A stretch of 64,000 bases of DNA from NCBI GenBank assembly GCA_964548585.1, contig CAZJRS010000003.1, positions 1-64,000 of the forward strand, given 5' to 3'. Every line of letters starts with the position of its first letter. Position 1 is the stretch's first letter. A program made the translations under genes and the position numbers. Below are positions 26,347-35,134 of the stretch, piece after piece. A model generated the notes under the pieces. That model saw nothing but the letters and a program-made list of their open reading frames with translations, ran no database searches and was not told the origin of the DNA. Origin of the DNA: Methanocella_A sp964548585 (GTDB lineage: Archaea; Halobacteriota; Methanocellia; Methanocellales; Methanocellaceae).

Positions 26347-26805
26347 CTACTTCAGTTGCCCCGACGCCTTATCGTAGACGAAATTTCTCCGGGGATTGCG
26401 CCTGTACCTCTTCAGCGTGTCGGGGTTCAGGAAATTATACTTTGCCTCCCAGAGCGGTATGCAGTACATGTAATCCGGGCTGGACGGGGTACCCCCGATC
26501 CCGATGACGATAAAGATACTGTGGCCGGTCCGCTCAACGTAACGCCGGTATTTTTGGGGCTGGTACTCCTTGGCCCAGGCTATGTTTCCCTCGAAGAGGC
26601 TGGACCGGAACTTGCACTCTATCCCGAAGGTCGTCCTCGATGGCAGGTGCTCTACTTCCAGGTCCGGGTTGAGATCGATCTCCTGTCTGCTGCGTAAGCC
26701 ATCCTGCGCCCAGGTGGCGATCCTGAACTCCTTTCCGAGGAGGCTGATCACGCGCTTCTCGAACTCGTAGCCGCGCAGGTGGGTATCGTCTTTGAACTCC
26801 GGCAT
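26347..26805 (-). CDS. Restriction-endonuclease-like hypothetical protein
   Basis: A 152-residue protein. GYEFEKRVISLLG, an acidic residue in RQEIDLNPDLEVE and GIECKFRSS give the order Glu - Asp - Glu-x-Lys of a PD-(D/E)XK nuclease fold. Small proteins of this sort are common in archaea; some are Hjc-like or repair nucleases, others are inactive. GAGG lies five bases upstream of the ATG. It is not next to a methylase or helicase, so a restriction role is unlikely. Nuclease activity is inferred only from the motif. Confidence 0.6.
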   Translation of the reverse strand: MPEFKDDTHLRGYEFEKRVISLLGKEFRIATWAQDGLRSRQEIDLNPDLEVEHLPSRTTFGIECKFRSSLFEGNIAWAKEYQPQKYRRYVERTGHSIFIVIGIGGTPSSPDYMYCIPLWEAKYNFLNPDTLKRYRRNPRRNFVYDKASGQLK

Positions 26806-26950
26806 CCCATCCTCATTGCCCTGCGGACAGTTAAAGCTATCCTCCCGCGTGCTTTAAGGCCCGGTGCGCTGGGTGATCGACAGCGGGCGCCGCTATAATT
26901 TTACCAAACCCTTTTATAATCCGGCGTTTGATATCGGACAGGGGATGAAA

Positions 26951-27247
26951 ATGGAGTGCATTAAAAAGTGCCTGGTCATGGCCATTGTGGCTTTGCTTAT
27001 CGCAATGCTTGCGATTGCGCCCGCAGCGGCGCAGTTAGTACAGACAGGCGGCTTCACCAGGACGTATCAGCAGAATGTCGCAGGGGGCACCTTCGTGCCG
27101 CCCCAGGCTGAGGTTTCAGAGACGTTCTACAGCTATCCGGGAATCAGCGCTTTCGGCCCGTATCCCGGCGCCGGCTACGCATATGATTACGGTGTCGGAA
27201 TGACCCCGTGCGGCTACGGGCCATTCGGCGGCTTTACGTACCTCTGA
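26951..27247 (+). CDS. Small secreted Gly/Tyr/Pro-rich protein
   Basis: A 98-residue protein with a signal peptide (MECIKKCLVMAIVALLIAML, then AIAPAAAQL with likely cleavage after AAA). The mature part is short and rich in Gly, Tyr, Phe and Pro, ending FGGFTYL. The start is the ATG at 26951, with AGGGGAT spaced correctly upstream; a CTTTTATAA TATA box lies at about 26910-26918. An upstream in-frame ATG would destroy the signal peptide. It could be an envelope component; the family is unknown. Confidence 0.7.
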   Translation: MECIKKCLVMAIVALLIAMLAIAPAAAQLVQTGGFTRTYQQNVAGGTFVPPQAEVSETFYSYPGISAFGPYPGAGYAYDYGVGMTPCGYGPFGGFTYL

Positions 27248-27256
27248 GCAAGCGGG

Positions 27257-27814
27257 CTAGGACCGGATCCGGGGCTTCTCGTACAGGCGATGTGACCACT
27301 TGGTCTTCCATTTGCTGCCATTAGTCTTGCAGTACTTGACCCTCGCGTCCGGATCCTCTTTAACCCAGTTGAACAGGTACATAAACTGGTCTCTGCCCAC
27401 CTCGATCTTCCGGATCTTTTCCGGCACGCCGATGCTGACCAGGTAATCGCTGAAAGAGTTCTCAATCAAAAACTGTAGCGGACCTTCTATCTTGACCGAC
27501 TTCCACGAGTAGCCTTCGGCGTCAAGCCACGTCCGCACTCCGTCGAAGATGTGGCCGGAGCAGAGCTCGACACAGTGCGTCTCTTTGGTAACGCCCGTGG
27601 CGTTGAACAGATCGTCGACGATCTGGACAGTGCGCTTCTGGTACTCTTTGGCCGCGTACATTCCGTCCTGGAAGTACTCTTCACCGATCATCTTGTACAA
27701 AAACGCGCCGGTCTCGATGTCGAGCGTCCCTATGACGGCTCCTCCTACAGGAGATCCTATACCGGCATCATCAATCTGTATGACCTTGAGTCCGCCGTCA
27801 ATATCGTCGCTCAT
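27257..27814 (-). CDS. Hypothetical protein, leaderless
   Basis: A 185-residue protein I do not recognise, without a signal peptide. It reads as a compact alpha/beta protein: GGAVIGTLDIETGAFLYKMI, then CVELCSGHIFDGVRTWLDAE, ending with a basic stretch. The ATG at 27814 lacks a ribosome-binding site, and AAAATATATAT at about 27840-27850 lies 27-30 bases upstream, so the mRNA is probably leaderless. The family may be restricted to methanogens, but that is memory and not shown here. Confidence 0.6.
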   Translation of the reverse strand: MSDDIDGGLKVIQIDDAGIGSPVGGAVIGTLDIETGAFLYKMIGEEYFQDGMYAAKEYQKRTVQIVDDLFNATGVTKETHCVELCSGHIFDGVRTWLDAEGYSWKSVKIEGPLQFLIENSFSDYLVSIGVPEKIRKIEVGRDQFMYLFNWVKEDPDARVKYCKTNGSKWKTKWSHRLYEKPRIRS

Positions 27815-27889
27815 AACACACGGATTTTGGCTGAATCCGATATATATTTTGTTCTTAATCAATTACAATTCCTTTGTAGCAATGGAACT

Positions 27890-27934
27890 AAAAAAAGAAA
27901 ATTTTTCCCCTGCCGACCCTGACAGGGGGAAAAC
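27890..27934 (-). terminator. Hairpin terminator for the downstream winged-helix gene
   Basis: On the minus strand, TTTTCCCCCTG pairs (one bulge) with CAGGGGAAAAA and is followed by TTTTCTTTTTTT. It lies 27 bases after the stop of the gene at 27961-28344. Confidence 0.65.
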
Positions 27935-27960
27935 CTATTAGCAGAAATTGAAGTCCTTGT

Positions 27961-28344
27961 TTACTTCAGCTTGTCGGTCAGCGACCGAAGCTTCTGTATG
28001 TTGTCAAGGTGTAATTGTGCCTCGACACGCTTCCGCTCTTCGAGCGTCGAGATGATATCAGTGATGCTGGCGGCGAGCTTGTAACACTTTAGTGGCCTGC
28101 CCTTGCCCTCTTTCTTGATCTCTCTCTCTTCGATCCAGCTCTGGTCCCGCAGTTCTCTCATGACGATGCTGACTTCCGGCTGCCTGAGGTCTGCTCCGAG
28201 CTCGATGTCTCTGCTGATGGTTTCGTCTACGTTGGCCAGATATACTAACGTCTTTGCGACGTTCCTTTTCAAGCCCACGTTGACCAGCGTCTCAACGAAT
28301 TCTTTGTCCTTCTCGTCTAGGACTGGTACTGTAAGTTTTTTCAT
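27961..28344 (-). CDS. Winged-helix transcriptional regulator
   Basis: A 127-residue protein built on one winged helix (about 15-95): RNVAKTLVYLANVDETISRD, then LRQPEVSIVMRELRDQ as the recognition helix and a basic wing (KKEGKGRPLKCY). A C-terminal helix (LEERKRVEAQLHLDNIQKL) probably dimerises. It resembles small archaeal ArsR/TrmB-like regulators. AGAGGTGGAT precedes the ATG, and a TATA-like CATATAATAAATAA lies at about 28388-28401. The regulator has its own terminator. The target is unknown. Confidence 0.75.
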   Translation of the reverse strand: MKKLTVPVLDEKDKEFVETLVNVGLKRNVAKTLVYLANVDETISRDIELGADLRQPEVSIVMRELRDQSWIEEREIKKEGKGRPLKCYKLAASITDIISTLEERKRVEAQLHLDNIQKLRSLTDKLK

Positions 28345-28806
28345 TTATATCCACCTCTGTCGAAAATTATTTGATTATCAGAATTAATTATTTATTATAT
28401 GGATTCTGACAATGATCGTTAAGCAACCGTTATTATATATACTTTATCCTTATAGACGTGATAATAAAATTTGCCCTGAATATTTCGCATTCTACGGAAA
28501 TGATGGTCAAGCGATTATATTTAAATATTGTGCCAGATTAAAATTCATAAATGTGATTAAAAAACTTGTGTAAAGCTTTTTTGTCATCTGTTTAAGATCG
28601 ATACTCGATTAATATACAATATGGTGAAAATGCGTATTTATGTACTATTATAAGTCCTACTTCTTGCAAAAAAATAATCTGTTTTTTGACCCCGTAGGGA
28701 AAACATTGTCACTCTATTTATATAGTTAATGATAATTTTGTTCGTTTTTATGGTTTTCATGATCTGTGGAGCCCGTCATGGGAGATATTGCCAAAGAGCC
28801 TTAGCG
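28345..28806. other. A+T-rich intergenic region
   Basis: It holds the promoter of the winged-helix gene on its left. The rest is strongly A+T-rich with several TATA-like strings, and I see no supportable gene or RNA. A frame starting at 28729 begins with hydrophobic codons but runs into the opposite strand of cca. Confidence 0.4.
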
Positions 28807-30132
28807 CTACCTGTGCAGCAGTACCCTCAAAAATGTCCCCATGCCCTCGCCGATGCTCAATCCCGCCGGTCCCGTCAGCACGATGAAGTCCTTGCGGATC
28901 GATTCCGAAACCTGTTTTCCCAGCGCGCAAGAGGTGAGTTTCGCCCTGACGAGATCAACGGCGTCCGTGTGTTTTCTCGGTAAGTCCACCGCGTAGCGGT
29001 AGCCATATACGTAGGCCTCGGGGTACTTCTCTTTAAAGCGTTCGGCATGTTCTCGCTGTTCCAGCGGAGGCCCGAGGTGGCGCTCTATGTTCGGGAGCGA
29101 CCAGGTAAGCATCTCTAGCACGATCGCTGAGCGTTTGCCGTTCGACCAGACGCCGCTTCCGAAGACCTTGAATTCGTTCAGCTCCAGCATCCTGACGACA
29201 GACTCCTCTGCTTTTCTGAGCTGAGGGTAAAGGGTATCTTCCACGATATCCGGCGCCAGGAACGTGATCGATAGCAATAGCGTGCCCCGGTCGTTCAGCG
29301 TTTTAATCAGCTCCGGCTCCTCCATTGGCTCGACCGGCAACGGGAAGAATGCGTCGATGGATGGTGCCTTCAGGAAGCGCCTGCAGGCGTCTATGTACTC
29401 GTAGAGTTTCTGTTCCGAGAGCGCAGCGGCCACATTTCTCTTAGGGTCTACCGGGTCGATGACGATGAGCGGCCCGGGGTGCTGAACGGTTTTATCACCA
29501 TGGCCTTCCAGGTCGATGATCACTCCCCGGTGAAAATTCGACCCTTCCCTCACCGCGTTGAGAAATGAGCCATACCTGATGATCAGTAGTTCGCTCAGGT
29601 AGCCTGCGAAGCCCATGGTGCGCAGCTCTGAGCCGTACACGCCTGCCCCGTGCATGAACTCCTTCAGCAGCCGGGCTTCATCGTACAGGCCGTTGATGTG
29701 CGCCAGCACGTACTGGTTGTGGAACGGACTGCGGTCTACCGCAGACTGGATTTTCGAAGGGTCGGGCACGTCGAAGCAGGGTACCAGGTCGATTTCGTAG
29801 CCCTGGTAGATCGCGCTGATGTAAGGGTGCTCCGCATACTGCTCCTGGTAGTCGGCAGACACACTCCGGGCCAGGGTCAGCCCTTCCAGCTCCAGCCTCT
29901 CCCGGGGCGTTTCCGGCGGGAACATCAGGAATATGTCAATGTCACGTTTGCCCCGCAGCCACGTATCCCGGGCAGTGGAGCCCACGTGGATCGCGTGGAC
30001 ATCGAAGCCCAGCCGGGCAGCCTCGCTATCAATGCGGCCGATGATCTCCAGCGCGGTACTTTTCAGGTGGCCGGCCTCAACCGCGTTCGGCTTGATCCTG
30101 GCCAGCACTTCCTTTAATATGTGATCGATCAC
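28807..30132 (-). CDS. cca: Archaeal (class I) CCA-adding tRNA nucleotidyltransferase
   Basis: A 441-residue protein of normal length. The nucleotidyltransferase signature is GSTARDTWLRGKRDIDIFLM, with catalytic Asp64 and Asp66 and the third carboxylate Asp115 in YEIDLVPCF; a helical neck and tail domains follow. It adds or repairs the 3' CCA of tRNAs, which fits the two tRNA genes in this window that do not encode CCA. Its ATG overlaps the stop of the 2H phosphodiesterase gene by four bases, so the two RNA-processing genes form an operon. Confidence 0.95.
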   Translation of the reverse strand: MIDHILKEVLARIKPNAVEAGHLKSTALEIIGRIDSEAARLGFDVHAIHVGSTARDTWLRGKRDIDIFLMFPPETPRERLELEGLTLARSVSADYQEQYAEHPYISAIYQGYEIDLVPCFDVPDPSKIQSAVDRSPFHNQYVLAHINGLYDEARLLKEFMHGAGVYGSELRTMGFAGYLSELLIIRYGSFLNAVREGSNFHRGVIIDLEGHGDKTVQHPGPLIVIDPVDPKRNVAAALSEQKLYEYIDACRRFLKAPSIDAFFPLPVEPMEEPELIKTLNDRGTLLLSITFLAPDIVEDTLYPQLRKAEESVVRMLELNEFKVFGSGVWSNGKRSAIVLEMLTWSLPNIERHLGPPLEQREHAERFKEKYPEAYVYGYRYAVDLPRKHTDAVDLVRAKLTSCALGKQVSESIRKDFIVLTGPAGLSIGEGMGTFLRVLLHR

Positions 30133-30668
30133 AGCCTGATCTCCCGGATCGCCTCATACGTCGGCCCCCTGGGGCTTAACGTGCTCTTCATCACATGGAT
30201 CCGGTCCACCGGCATAGAGCCGGCATAGAAGTCCTTGTACTTCTCGAACAGCTGAGGTAAACTCCGCATCTGCTCCGGCGCCGGAAACTTGACCCTGGCA
30301 ATGGTGGCATGCGCACTAAACCGGCCTTCCCGCTTAAAGCCGATCCCCGCAAGCGCATCCTCCACCTCCCTGTTAAGCTCCTCAAACCGGCCCTCGGCAC
30401 CGATCCAGATCACCCTCGGGTTCTTCGCACCAGGGAAGCCTCCGATAGACCTGAAAGTCGCAGTAAACGGCTTCACAGTGACACTTTTAAGCGCCTCCGC
30501 GATAGCGTCCAGCCGGTCCTCCTCCACGTCACCCAGAAACTTTAATGTGATATGCACCAGCTCCGGCTCCACCGTCTTGACACCCTTCATCACGAAGTCC
30601 CGACAGGCCTCACCGATCCTCTCCTTAATAGCGGGATCCAGGTTAACCGCTACGAACGTACGAATCAT
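30129..30668 (-). CDS. thpR: RNA 2',3'-cyclic phosphodiesterase (LigT/ThpR, 2H family)
   Basis: A 179-residue protein with both H-x-T-x motifs of the 2H superfamily: HITL (39-42) and HATI (120-123). ThpR opens 2',3'-cyclic phosphates on RNA or tRNA ends. The family's usual N-terminus (IRTFVAVNLDP) fixes the ATG at 30668; a longer in-frame extension upstream runs into the repeat region and is not coding. The gene overlaps cca by four bases. Confidence 0.92.
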   Translation of the reverse strand: MIRTFVAVNLDPAIKERIGEACRDFVMKGVKTVEPELVHITLKFLGDVEEDRLDAIAEALKSVTVKPFTATFRSIGGFPGAKNPRVIWIGAEGRFEELNREVEDALAGIGFKREGRFSAHATIARVKFPAPEQMRSLPQLFEKYKDFYAGSMPVDRIHVMKSTLSPRGPTYEAIREIRL

Positions 30669-30715
30669 GATCAAGAGTATCAGGCTTCCTGAAGGAAAAA
30701 AGGTTGCGCGAGACA

Positions 30716-30848
30716 ACCACAACGGCACGACGACATAGCCAACTATTTTTACCACAACGGCACGACGACATAGCTAACTATTTTTTACCACAACGGCACG
30801 ACTGCACAACGTTTTTTACCACAACGGCACAACGGCACAACGATTACT
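30716..30848. repeat. Tandem repeat, four units starting ACCACAACGGCAC
   Basis: Units of 31-36 bp begin at 30716, 30751, 30787 and 30818. The first two are almost identical (ending CATAGCCAACTATTTTT versus CATAGCTAACTATTTTTT); the next two are shorter variants with ACAACG. There are no unique spacers, so it is not CRISPR. It lies upstream of thpR. Confidence 0.9.
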
Positions 30849-30940
30849 ACTAAAAAGATTGAGGGCGTCGCGAATTTTATATAATTTTTAGATACCCATG
30901 TGCGTCAATGCTATCGACAGGGAGAGTAGCATTTTTAAAA

Positions 30941-31026
30941 ATCGTTGTGTCGTTGTGGTTGGTGGGTGGTCGTTGTGTCGTTGTGTCGTTGTGGTTGAGG
31001 TGTTAGTGGTTGTGTCGTTGTGGTTT
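30941..31026. repeat. Inverted copies of the ACCACAACG repeat
   Basis: TCGTTGTG / CGTTGTGGTT strings occur repeatedly; they are the reverse complement of the ACCACAACG-type units at 30716-30848. The two blocks form an imperfect inverted repeat around about 90 bases that contain TTTATATAATT (30876-30886), a possible promoter. The block ends five bases before the PolX stop codon. Confidence 0.85.
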
Positions 31027-31030
31027 TCAC

Positions 31031-32752
31031 TTAATACCGGTCGATATATTCAAGCAGTGCCTCGGTTGATAATGTGTTCAGGACTCTGGACGGGGTGGTC
31101 CAGCCGCGGCGGGCGTTGTTGATGCCGAACTCCATGTAATCGAGTTCTGCCATTGAGTGGGCGTCGGTGTCGATGGAGACCATGACGCCGGAGTCCATGG
31201 CTTTTTTGACGTGTTCGTCGCTCAGGTCGAGCCTGTCCGGGTAGGCGTTCACTTCGAGTACCTTGCCGTTGGCTTTCGCGGCCTCGATGACCCTATCAAT
31301 GTCGATTGCCGTGGGCTCTCTTCGGCCCAGGATACGGGATGTGGGGTGGGCGAGGATGGTCAGGTACTCGTTATCCAGGGCGTTCAGTACTCGTCTGGTC
31401 ACCACGTCGGAGTCCTGTCGTAACTGGGTGTGGACGGAGGCTACGACGATGTCCAGGTCCCGGAGCACGTCGTCCGGCAGATCTAAACTGCCGTCGGGCA
31501 TGATATCTACCTCGCTGCCTTTGAAGATCGTGAACTTTTCCAGCGTGTCGTTCAGGCGGTCGATCTCGACCATCTGGTCCCGGAGTCGTTCGATGCTCAG
31601 ACCGTTCGCGATGTGCAGCGATTTCGAGTGATCGCAGATCGCCATGTACTCGTACCCTTTCGCCTGGGCAGCCATGGCCATGTCCTGGATGGTGTTGGCG
31701 CCGTCGCTCCACTCCGTGTGGACGTGCAGGTCTCCCTTCATGTTGTCTGTCGTTATCAGATCGGGGAGGGTGCCTCTCGCCGCGGCATCGACTTCTCCTC
31801 TGCCCTCTCGGAGGTCCGGGGGTATGTACTTCAGGTCGAGGGCACGGTAAAAGTCGTCTTCGGTCGAAAACCCGACCTTATCGCCGGCGGAGTTAAAAAA
31901 TCCCTCCCGGTCGAGCCTGTCTCCCCGGGCGGAAGCCCTGTTTTCCAGCTCTTTCAGGTGCGCGTTTGACCCGGTCTCCAGGGCGAGGCGGAGCCCGTAG
32001 TTTTCCCGGCTGACCAGTTTCAGCTTTGAGTCCACTCTGTACCTGGTGGTGATCACCGCGTGGTGTTCGCCCCTGTCCTTGACGGACCTGCTGATCGGCA
32101 TGTTACAGAAACAGTCGATCACGGCTGCCGGATTCGTCGCGGCAGCTACGATATTGATATGGCCAATCATCGGGGCGTGCCGGCGCAGGCTCCCCGAGAT
32201 ATCCACCCTTTCCAGGCCCTCGCAATCTTTGAAGTAGCCCATGATCTCGGATGCGATGGCCGTAGCCCGGAAGATGGGTACTCTTGTCTCGCCAAGGGTC
32301 TTTCTGTACTGATCGATGGCATCCAGGATCTTCTTTTCCACCTTCTCCCCAAAACCTTTGATGCGCCGGATTCGGTGGGACCGGGCTGCGTCCCTGAACT
32401 CGCCGACCGTCGTGACCCCCAGAGCCCGGTGTATCTTGATCGCCGTCTTACGGCCTATCCCCGGTACCTCGATGATTTCGTAGAGCTCCAGGGGGGTTCC
32501 TTTTTTTAGCGTATCCAGCAGATCACTCCTCCCTGTCATGAGCAGCTCTTCGATCACGGAGCCGATGCTCTCCCCGATGCCCGGGATATCCCGCAGTCTC
32601 CCCTCTTTGTAATACTCGGTGATATCGCCGTTCAGCGACATTACGCTCTCCGAAGCCTTTCGGTATGCCCTGATGCGGTATGCTTCCTCTCCCTCCAGCT
32701 CCAGCAGCCGGGAGATATCGTACAAGACTGATGCGACTTCGTCGTTCTTCAT
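31031..32752 (-). CDS. polX: PolX-type protein: degenerate polymerase site, intact PHP phosphoesterase domain
   Basis: A 573-residue protein with the bacterial/archaeal PolX layout: helix-hairpin-helix repeats (about 1-140), a family X polymerase domain (about 150-310) and a C-terminal PHP domain (about 338-573). The polymerase motif normally reads GS-RR...GDIDIL; here it is GSLRRHAPMIGHINIV, so both metal-binding aspartates are His198 and Asn200. The PHP domain keeps its metal ligands (DLHVHTEWSDG, CDHSK, ASVHTQ, AHPTS, DTDAHS). The protein is therefore probably a 3'-5' exonuclease or phosphatase in DNA repair without polymerase activity. Four-base overlap with the upstream polyferredoxin gene. 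Confidence 0.88.
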   Translation of the reverse strand: MKNDEVASVLYDISRLLELEGEEAYRIRAYRKASESVMSLNGDITEYYKEGRLRDIPGIGESIGSVIEELLMTGRSDLLDTLKKGTPLELYEIIEVPGIGRKTAIKIHRALGVTTVGEFRDAARSHRIRRIKGFGEKVEKKILDAIDQYRKTLGETRVPIFRATAIASEIMGYFKDCEGLERVDISGSLRRHAPMIGHINIVAAATNPAAVIDCFCNMPISRSVKDRGEHHAVITTRYRVDSKLKLVSRENYGLRLALETGSNAHLKELENRASARGDRLDREGFFNSAGDKVGFSTEDDFYRALDLKYIPPDLREGRGEVDAAARGTLPDLITTDNMKGDLHVHTEWSDGANTIQDMAMAAQAKGYEYMAICDHSKSLHIANGLSIERLRDQMVEIDRLNDTLEKFTIFKGSEVDIMPDGSLDLPDDVLRDLDIVVASVHTQLRQDSDVVTRRVLNALDNEYLTILAHPTSRILGRREPTAIDIDRVIEAAKANGKVLEVNAYPDRLDLSDEHVKKAMDSGVMVSIDTDAHSMAELDYMEFGINNARRGWTTPSRVLNTLSTEALLEYIDRY

Positions 32753-34068
32753 TCTCTTCTCCTCTCCCCCTCTGAGGAAACCTTGATCGCCTTATCTTTC
32801 ACCGGGCAGTTGAACTGGCAGGCTCCGCAGCCGATGCAAGCCTCTTCAACTACGTAGGGCCGCAGGCGGCCTGCACCTTTCACTGCCTGCACCGGGCAAA
32901 CCTCGTTGCAGATCAGGCATTTCGTGTTATCCGTCCACGCGATGCACTTCGATGTGTCGATTCCGGCCGTTCCTATTCTGATCTTGTCCTCGGGAAGGCT
33001 TATAATCGCGCCTGTGGGGCAGATCTGCCCGCAGGTGCCGCATCGCTGGCAGAATCCCCTGTTGAAGTCCAGGCTTGGCGTGAACCACCGCTCAGGCCCG
33101 GTGTCGAGGCCTGCGGGCACGATGACCTCGCCGAGGCATGCCTTCGCACAGCCTTCGCACCGTACACATGCAACGTTGAACTTTTCTTCGACCAGCGAGC
33201 CGGGCGGGCGAATCAACGCTGTAGCCGGGGTCAGGGCAGAGGCTACGCCCTTCGATACCGCAATCGCTCCAAGAGCCGCGATACCTGTGATGAATGCCCT
33301 TCGAGATGTCTGCACATGAGGCGCGTGGGGGATTGAAGTCGAAGGCGCGAAGCTGATCGCTTGTTTGGGGCAGACCTCCTCGCACTTGAGGCATTTCACG
33401 CAGGCAGTAGCGTCCCACTCGTTTTTATTGGATATGGCCCCCATCGGACACTTTCGATGGCACTTCAGGCAGCTGTTGCAACCGGTGTCGAGCTTTCTCC
33501 CGAGAGGTGAAACGATCGATATGATGCCGAGCAGCCCACCCAGCGGGCACACCGCCCGGCACCAGAAACGTGATACGAGTAGTGAGCCGGTGACGATGAG
33601 CAGCAGGATGATCGGGATCCCGGCACCGGTGAGCACCAAATACACGGAACGCTGAAAGATGACCAGCGGGTCTACCAGGGAAAGCATGTCCAGCGTGAAC
33701 ACGGAGGCCAGGACTACCGCAGCCAGTATTCCGAACTGCAGGTAGCCGAACCGGCTTCGCACCTTCAAGCTTCCCTTACGTAACAGGCCTGCTAAGTCGG
33801 AGAGGAAGCCTACGGGACAGATCCAGCCGCAGAACACGCGTCCCAGGAGCAGCGTACCACTAACAAATACCACTAGGGGGAGTAGTGCCGGGATCCATGC
33901 GCCCTTGCTAAAGATCAGCCCCGACAGACCCGCCAGTGGATCCGAAGCAAGCAACGGGCTGGAAAAGGGCATCGACAGCGGGTACTGAAGGCTGTAGAAC
34001 AATGCTACCATGATGGTCAAGGAGGCTGCCTGAGCTGCAGGCCGCAAATACTTCCCAGGTACTCTCAT
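32749..34068 (-). CDS. NapH/NosR-like membrane polyferredoxin
   Basis: A 439-residue protein. About five membrane segments (1-190) include two CxxxCP sites (GRVFCGWICPVGFL and RFWCRAVCPLGGL) typical of NapH/NosR/MauN-type proteins. Several 4Fe-4S motifs of the CxxCxxCxxxCP kind follow (about 195-240 and 300-430). An RRAFITG segment with a hydrophobic stretch near 250-275 looks like a Tat-type signal placed inside the chain. It should carry electrons across the membrane face to an unknown acceptor. It overlaps polX by four bases; the DUF362 gene upstream, also redox-type, ends 118 bases away. Confidence 0.85.
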   Translation of the reverse strand: MRVPGKYLRPAAQAASLTIMVALFYSLQYPLSMPFSSPLLASDPLAGLSGLIFSKGAWIPALLPLVVFVSGTLLLGRVFCGWICPVGFLSDLAGLLRKGSLKVRSRFGYLQFGILAAVVLASVFTLDMLSLVDPLVIFQRSVYLVLTGAGIPIILLLIVTGSLLVSRFWCRAVCPLGGLLGIISIVSPLGRKLDTGCNSCLKCHRKCPMGAISNKNEWDATACVKCLKCEEVCPKQAISFAPSTSIPHAPHVQTSRRAFITGIAALGAIAVSKGVASALTPATALIRPPGSLVEEKFNVACVRCEGCAKACLGEVIVPAGLDTGPERWFTPSLDFNRGFCQRCGTCGQICPTGAIISLPEDKIRIGTAGIDTSKCIAWTDNTKCLICNEVCPVQAVKGAGRLRPYVVEEACIGCGACQFNCPVKDKAIKVSSEGERRRE

Positions 34069-34186
34069 GTCACGCTCTGATTTTTTCCCGAAGGCTAATT
34101 AGTTTCTGGCAGTCCATTTGCCTGCCTTTACCACTGCAACATGGGCGATCTGGCCTGGCACGCAGTGCCGAAGGCCAGCCTTAGTG

Positions 34187-35134
34187 TCACACCCTGGTCA
34201 GGCCGAGGAGGTCCATCTTGCCCAGCCCCGCCTCTGCGGCCAGCCTGATGTGCCCCACTTCCTCCGGCTTCAAGCCCAGGAGTGTCGCAGCGTAAGCGTC
34301 CGCAGCGACCGTGTCGTCGCTCACGATCACTTCGTGAGGCTCGATCACGTCCCCGGGCCCTCCGGGCCCGTTTGTTTTTAAAACCCTAAAAGCGTCAGCG
34401 ATTACTAGATCGGGCTTCAGCAGCCCTACCAGATCCACGATGCAGTCGTCCAGCGGGCCCGGGTCGTGGAATGGCCGTTGCCGGTCCCATATCAGCCCCA
34501 TCAGGTTCTTCATACCCGCGGTCATCAGAGTATTACCGTGGCTCTTGATCACCGGTGCGTTGATAAACACGTCGGCGTCAGCCAGGCGCTTTGCGATCTG
34601 CGCGCTTTTCAACACCGTGCCCGGGACGTCGCACTCTTCGAAGTCGCCCTTATCGTTGATACATAACGCCGTGAATCCTGCCGCTCCCAGGCCTGCTTTA
34701 ATGCCACTCTTCTGGAGACAGAGCGCGCCGCTGTCTATCGTGTGGTCAACCAAGACGACTTCGGAGGCCCCGGCTTCCCGGCATCGCAGGGCGATCCGGG
34801 CAAGCACATCCGGGTGGTTCGCCGCCCCCTGGGCGGGCGTCCTCGCGAACGTAAAGTTGGGTTTGATCAGGACCTTGTCTCCTTGCCTGATGAGCCCGGT
34901 CAGGCCGCCATAGGCATCCAGCGCTTTGTCCACTGCTTTCCCGGGGTCGGTGTCTGTGCTTACGATCAGCTTTCCCGCCCCCGCTGCCGAACGCTTCGCC
35001 GGAACTGTGGCAGGGGAGGGGGCAGTCGTGGCAGATCCAGCCGGAGAACTACATCCGGTTGTGCCAGTCGCAGTGACGATCGCCACCGCTCCGGCTACCT
35101 TAAGAAAGTCGCGCCTGCTCATGCTTCTGCCCAT
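34187..35134 (-). CDS. Tat-exported DUF362 lipoprotein
   Basis: A 315-residue DUF362 protein. The N-terminus has a twin-arginine signal (SRRDFLKVAGAVAIVTATG) ending in a lipobox-like TTGCSS, so it is probably exported folded and lipid-anchored. The body has the DUF362 pattern, for example KVLIKPNFTFARTP, VVLVDHTIDSGA, VFINAPVIKSHG and MKNLMGLIWDRQ. DUF362 proteins often pair with ferredoxin-type modules, as here with the polyferredoxin downstream. I chose the ATG at 35134 (AGAGA upstream) over a GTG nine codons earlier. The function of the family is not settled. Confidence 0.85.
   Translation of the reverse strand: MGRSMSRRDFLKVAGAVAIVTATGTTGCSSPAGSATTAPSPATVPAKRSAAGAGKLIVSTDTDPGKAVDKALDAYGGLTGLIRQGDKVLIKPNFTFARTPAQGAANHPDVLARIALRCREAGASEVVLVDHTIDSGALCLQKSGIKAGLGAAGFTALCINDKGDFEECDVPGTVLKSAQIAKRLADADVFINAPVIKSHGNTLMTAGMKNLMGLIWDRQRPFHDPGPLDDCIVDLVGLLKPDLVIADAFRVLKTNGPGGPGDVIEPHEVIVSDDTVAADAYAATLLGLKPEEVGHIRLAAEAGLGKMDLLGLTRV

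Noticed and set aside
28729..28983. 84-codon plus-strand frame with hydrophobic start
   Set aside because: Most of it lies antisense to cca, and the rest after the first 18 codons is not protein-like.
30669..30755. N-terminal extension of thpR
   Set aside because: The extension reads through repeat DNA; the family's N-terminus starts at the ATG at 30668.
30716..31026. Possible CRISPR array
   Set aside because: The units carry no unique spacers; neighbouring units are themselves near-identical, and the right block is inverted.
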